64,000 bases of DNA from an uncultured Dermabacter sp. (GTDB lineage: Bacteria; Actinomycetota; Actinomycetes; Actinomycetales; Dermabacteraceae), in NCBI GenBank assembly GCA_947252755.1, contig CAMXWV010000010.1, positions 29,552 to 93,551 of the forward strand, given 5' to 3'. The notes beneath the pieces are model-generated. The model ran no database searches. It was not told where the DNA came from and was given only the letters and a program-made list of their open reading frames with translations. Of this stretch, positions 62,064 to 64,000 are shown piece after piece; positions within the stretch are counted from its first letter, which is position 1; every line of letters begins with the position of its first letter. The translations under genes were made by a program, and so were the position numbers.

Positions 62064-62350
62064 TCAGTGGTAGTCCTCAATGGTCACGTTCTCCGGACCG
62101 GCCTCGGTCCATACGAAGCAGATCCGCCATTGGTCGTTGATCCGGATGCTGTGCCACCCCTGGCGATCGCCCTCAAGGCTTCAAGTCGATTCCCTGGAGG
62201 CACCCGAAGCGAGTTGAGCGACGGCGCGGCATCAAGCAGATGCAGCGTCCGGTTGGCCGACTTATGAATCCGCGGATCGATCCGCGACGCCGCCTCACGC
62301 AACCAGACGAGCTCCGTGTCACGGTCACCGAAAGATCTGATCAACCGCAA
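62064..62350 (-). pseudogene. higB: HigB toxin with a -1 frameshift
   Basis: The first frame reads IRSFGDRDTELVWLREAASR and runs to VPPGNRLEAL. One base is then missing in the GCC-TTG region near 62,180, and the rest (GDRQGWHSIRINDQWRICFV, WTEAGPENVTIEDYH, stop at 62,064) continues in the next frame. All conserved HigB residues are present across the two frames, so inactivation is recent or is a sequencing error. The likely start is a TTG. Confidence 0.8.
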
Positions 62351-62377
62351 GCATGACGTGCATGACGCGTCGCGTCA
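62351..62377. promoter_or_regulatory. Possible higBA operator
   Basis: Just upstream of the higB start lie two copies of GCATGACG (62,351 and 62,360). The second is part of a 15-bp palindrome TGACGCG-T-CGCGTCA (62,363-62,377). Antitoxin autoregulation would act here. Confidence 0.5.
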
Positions 62378-62383
62378 ATAACG

Positions 62384-62434
62384 CTACACGTTAAACCGGA
62401 ACTCCACCACGTGTCGTTGCAAAGTCACCTTCTC
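62384..62434 (-). repeat. VEFxFNV junction repeat, copy F (extended)
   Basis: The minus strand reads E-K-V-T-L-Q-R-H-V-V-E-F-R-F-N-V-TAG. The shared part is longer than in other copies. It is aligned with copy G through TCGTTGCAAAGT and beyond, about 50 bases. Confidence 0.75.
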
Positions 62435-62797
62435 ATTCGTGAATAGCAGCTAAAAACCACCACACCCCGCCATGTGCGGCAAAGATAGAGTGCACACCAG
62501 GTAGCCTCAGGCCCCGCTCCTCGTGCAGCAGCGTCCTTTAACAAGACATACATGGGATTCGCCCCACATACGGTTAATTCAGGCTTCCGATGTCGCCCAA
62601 GCGATCCGTTGAAACTTAAACGAACGATCCGTGCGGAATGCTCGGCCATAAATAGGATTTATGCCACGCAAAGGCGGGCGCGAATGCATTAAACGTCCTA
62701 CCTGCTACCCCCGCGTTCTACCGGTCCGAGCACCTGCCGATGCACGATACCTGGACGCCGATGTGGGTGTAACCGCTTGGCACGTAGCATTGGCGAC
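62435..62797. other. Gene-free accessory gap
   Basis: No gene is supported in these 363 bases. The stretch is AT-richer than its surroundings. It contains a small ATAAAT-AGG-ATTTAT inverted repeat at 62,648-62,662. TAGCAT (62,785-62,790), seven bases before the DUF488 ATG, is a likely -10 box for a leaderless message. Confidence 0.6.
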
Positions 62798-63340
62798 ATG
62801 CGCATTTTCACCGTGGGCCACTCCAACCTCGAGTTCGAGGACTTCGCTGAAATGATCAAAGCTGCCGGTGTGGCATCCATCGTGGATGTCCGGAAGCTGC
62901 CCGGGTCCAGGAAGTACCCGTGGTTCAACGGCGACTACCTTGCCGAACACCTTCCTACATGTGGCATCACTTACAGCAGAAGCGAGGGCCTAACCGGGCG
63001 GCGCAACGTGTCCCACTCGGTGCCGTTTGAGGTTAACGGCAACTGGCGTAACCGCAGCTTCCACAATTACGCCGACCATGCGCTGGGCGAGGAGTTCTCC
63101 GACGCGATCTCGCAACTACGGGCGAACGCCGCCGAAACTCCCACCGCGATCATGTGCTCCGAGGCGGTGTGGTGGCGCTGCCACCGGCGTATCATCGCCG
63201 ACCACCTCATCGCCCACGGTGACGAGGTTGGCCACATTATGGGCCTGGGTGCAGCCGGGGCGAAGGTGAGCGAGGCAACGCTCAACGACGGCGCAGTCAT
63301 CGGCAACGATCTCCTCGTGCGCTACCCCGAGCAGGGCTAG
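62798..63340 (+). CDS. DUF488 family protein
   Basis: This 180-residue DUF488 protein begins with the family's MRIFTVGHSNLEFEDFAEMI and VASIVDVRKLPGSRK. The cysteine motif is MCSEAVWWRCHRRIIADHL. Function is unknown; DUF488 genes often occur in mobile or repair-associated contexts. I use the ATG at 62,798 because of the conserved N-terminus and the -10 box, not one seven codons upstream. Confidence 0.88.
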   Translation: MRIFTVGHSNLEFEDFAEMIKAAGVASIVDVRKLPGSRKYPWFNGDYLAEHLPTCGITYSRSEGLTGRRNVSHSVPFEVNGNWRNRSFHNYADHALGEEFSDAISQLRANAAETPTAIMCSEAVWWRCHRRIIADHLIAHGDEVGHIMGLGAAGAKVSEATLNDGAVIGNDLLVRYPEQG

Positions 63341-63619
63341 CACGTACACCAGAGGCCAGGGGGGTGCGGAAACTCGGACTACGACTCAGTGAGCCACGGC
63401 ATCCTCCTCGGCCTGACCTAAGGCGCGACCTACGCCTTGTATTCATGGGGCGCCCGCCACCTTATGAGCAGCAGCATCGGGGGGCACACCAGCGGATAGC
63501 ACGCTCAAACGAGCTTTAGGTTAGGAAATCTGAACCGCTCAATCTAAGAAGACCACCGGGAACCCCGGTAGTACCCCAAAGCGTCGAATCGAAAAGCGAT
63601 CTACCGTCTTGCCACGGCC
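63341..63619. other. Gene-free accessory gap
   Basis: No open frame, RNA gene or strong hairpin is supported between the DUF488 stop and repeat copy G. Confidence 0.6.
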
Positions 63620-63670
63620 CTAGACGTTGAGCTTGAAGTCCACGGTATCTCGTTGCAAAGTTACTCTCTC
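63620..63670 (-). repeat. VEFxFNV junction repeat, copy G (extended)
   Basis: The minus strand reads E-R-V-T-L-Q-R-D-T-V-D-F-K-L-N-V-TAG, the most divergent protein version. The DNA aligns with copy F for about 50 bases. It ends about 30 bases before the LLM start codon. Confidence 0.7.
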
Positions 63671-63699
63671 GTTAACACCATCAAAAGGAGTGTTATCCA

Positions 63700-63948
63700 A
63701 TGAAAGCGTTCGGATTCTTAAGCTTCGGGCATTACGCCTTCGGTGGCCAGCGCGGGCCATCTGCGGAAAAAATCGCCAAGACTCATCTGGAGATCGCCCA
63801 GGCTGCGGACGAAATTGGCGTGAACAACGCGTCCTTCCGTGTCCACCACTTCGTACCGCAGGCCTCCGCCCCAATGCCGCTGCTGGGTGCTGTCGCGGCC
63901 ACCACCAAACACATCGAGATCGGCACCGGTGTCATCGACATGCGCTAG
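63700..63948 (+). pseudogene. Truncated LLM-class flavin-dependent oxidoreductase
   Basis: The 82-residue frame reads MKAFGFLSFGHYAFGGQRGP and ends EIGTGVIDMR-stop. It matches the N-terminal strand-helix units of luciferase-like monooxygenases, which are normally about 330-350 residues. A good AAGGAG ribosome-binding site is present. The family sequence usually continues DMRYENP. Here it ends inside a perfect palindrome, and the remaining 52 bases of the window do not resume the family in any frame. Confidence 0.8.
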
Positions 63949-63957
63949 CGCATGTCG
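63936..63957. repeat. Perfect 22-bp palindrome at the LLM truncation point
   Basis: CGACATGCGCT and its exact reverse complement AGCGCATGTCG abut without a loop. The dyad centre lies at the TAG that ends the truncated LLM frame. Confidence 0.85.
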
Positions 63958-64000
63958 GGGTTGCAACACTCGTCCACGTAAGCTTGGTTGCATGGTCGAA

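Noticed and set aside
59473..63670. Integron attC sites: four repeat copies (B, D, F, G) contain a GTTRRRY core such as GTTGAAC or GTTAAAC.
   Set aside because: No paired inverse core RYYYAAC with matching L boxes lies at attC distance on either side, copies C, E and A lack the core, and no integron integrase is in the window. The coding-like substitution pattern fits gene 3' ends better.
1..64000. CRISPR array or cas genes.
   Set aside because: No regularly spaced direct repeats of 23-40 bp with unique spacers and no Cas-like proteins were seen. The only tandem repeats are short coding ones.

Overview
The window is high-GC actinobacterial chromosome. The gene complement and order fit Micrococcales; Dermabacteraceae (Dermabacter/Brachybacterium-like) is my best guess, by inference only. 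Supporting features are the actinobacterial-type DapD, DapE and DapC set, a 7Fe ferredoxin beside dapC, typA next to a small membrane protein, a monomeric NADP isocitrate dehydrogenase, a DUF3117 mini-protein and actinobacterial TatB.

Bases 1 to about 40,450 are ordinary, tightly packed core chromosome. In order: DUF1003 (cut by the left edge), mrp, tatB and an O-methyltransferase; a minus-strand run from a flavoprotein through dapE, a LOG-family protein and a small membrane protein to DUF3117; dapD; gltA; dapC-fdxA-DUF6113-typA; a complete oligopeptide ABC transporter (binding protein, two permeases, a fused double ATPase); pgi, pfkA and icd; a TauE/SafE permease; an MFS-PPK2-GNAT-tpx operon with ATGA-type overlaps; DUF808, YdcF, a phosphoribosyltransferase, mug, YceI and DUF429; a eukaryote-like choline/carnitine acyltransferase; a cold-shock protein; a calcium-type P-ATPase; and glycerol dehydrogenase. 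Lysine/diaminopimelate synthesis (dapC, dapD, dapE) and central carbon flow (pgi, pfkA, gltA, icd) are the dominant themes.

Bases about 40,460 to 64,000 are an accessory region rich in defence and toxin-antitoxin genes. It opens with a translationally coupled type I restriction-modification operon (hsdM-hsdS-hsdR). It continues with an Abi_2 (AbiD/AbiF-type) abortive-infection protein preceded by what looks like a short promoter-driven structured RNA, an OLD-family ATPase/TOPRIM nuclease, VapBC, RelBE, HigA with a frameshifted HigB and a coupled HIT protein, and two MNT nucleotidyltransferases, one of them a chimera with part of an alpha/beta hydrolase. Relics lie between them: truncated higA, vapBC, higB and relB, a frameshifted nuclease-like gene and a truncated LLM flavoprotein. 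A two-component system with a CPBP membrane protease and a butanediol dehydrogenase form a more ordinary block at 54.6-58.9 kb.

The least explained structure is a short repeat found eight times between 48.6 and 63.7 kb, always in the same orientation and always in the gap between small accessory genes. Read on the minus strand, every copy encodes a variant of V-E-F-x-F-N-V, and six copies end there with a stop codon. Copies differ mainly at synonymous positions. They look like 3' ends of one protein family reused as junctions in an array of one-gene or one-operon cassettes. No integrase, tRNA or CRISPR array was seen in the window.
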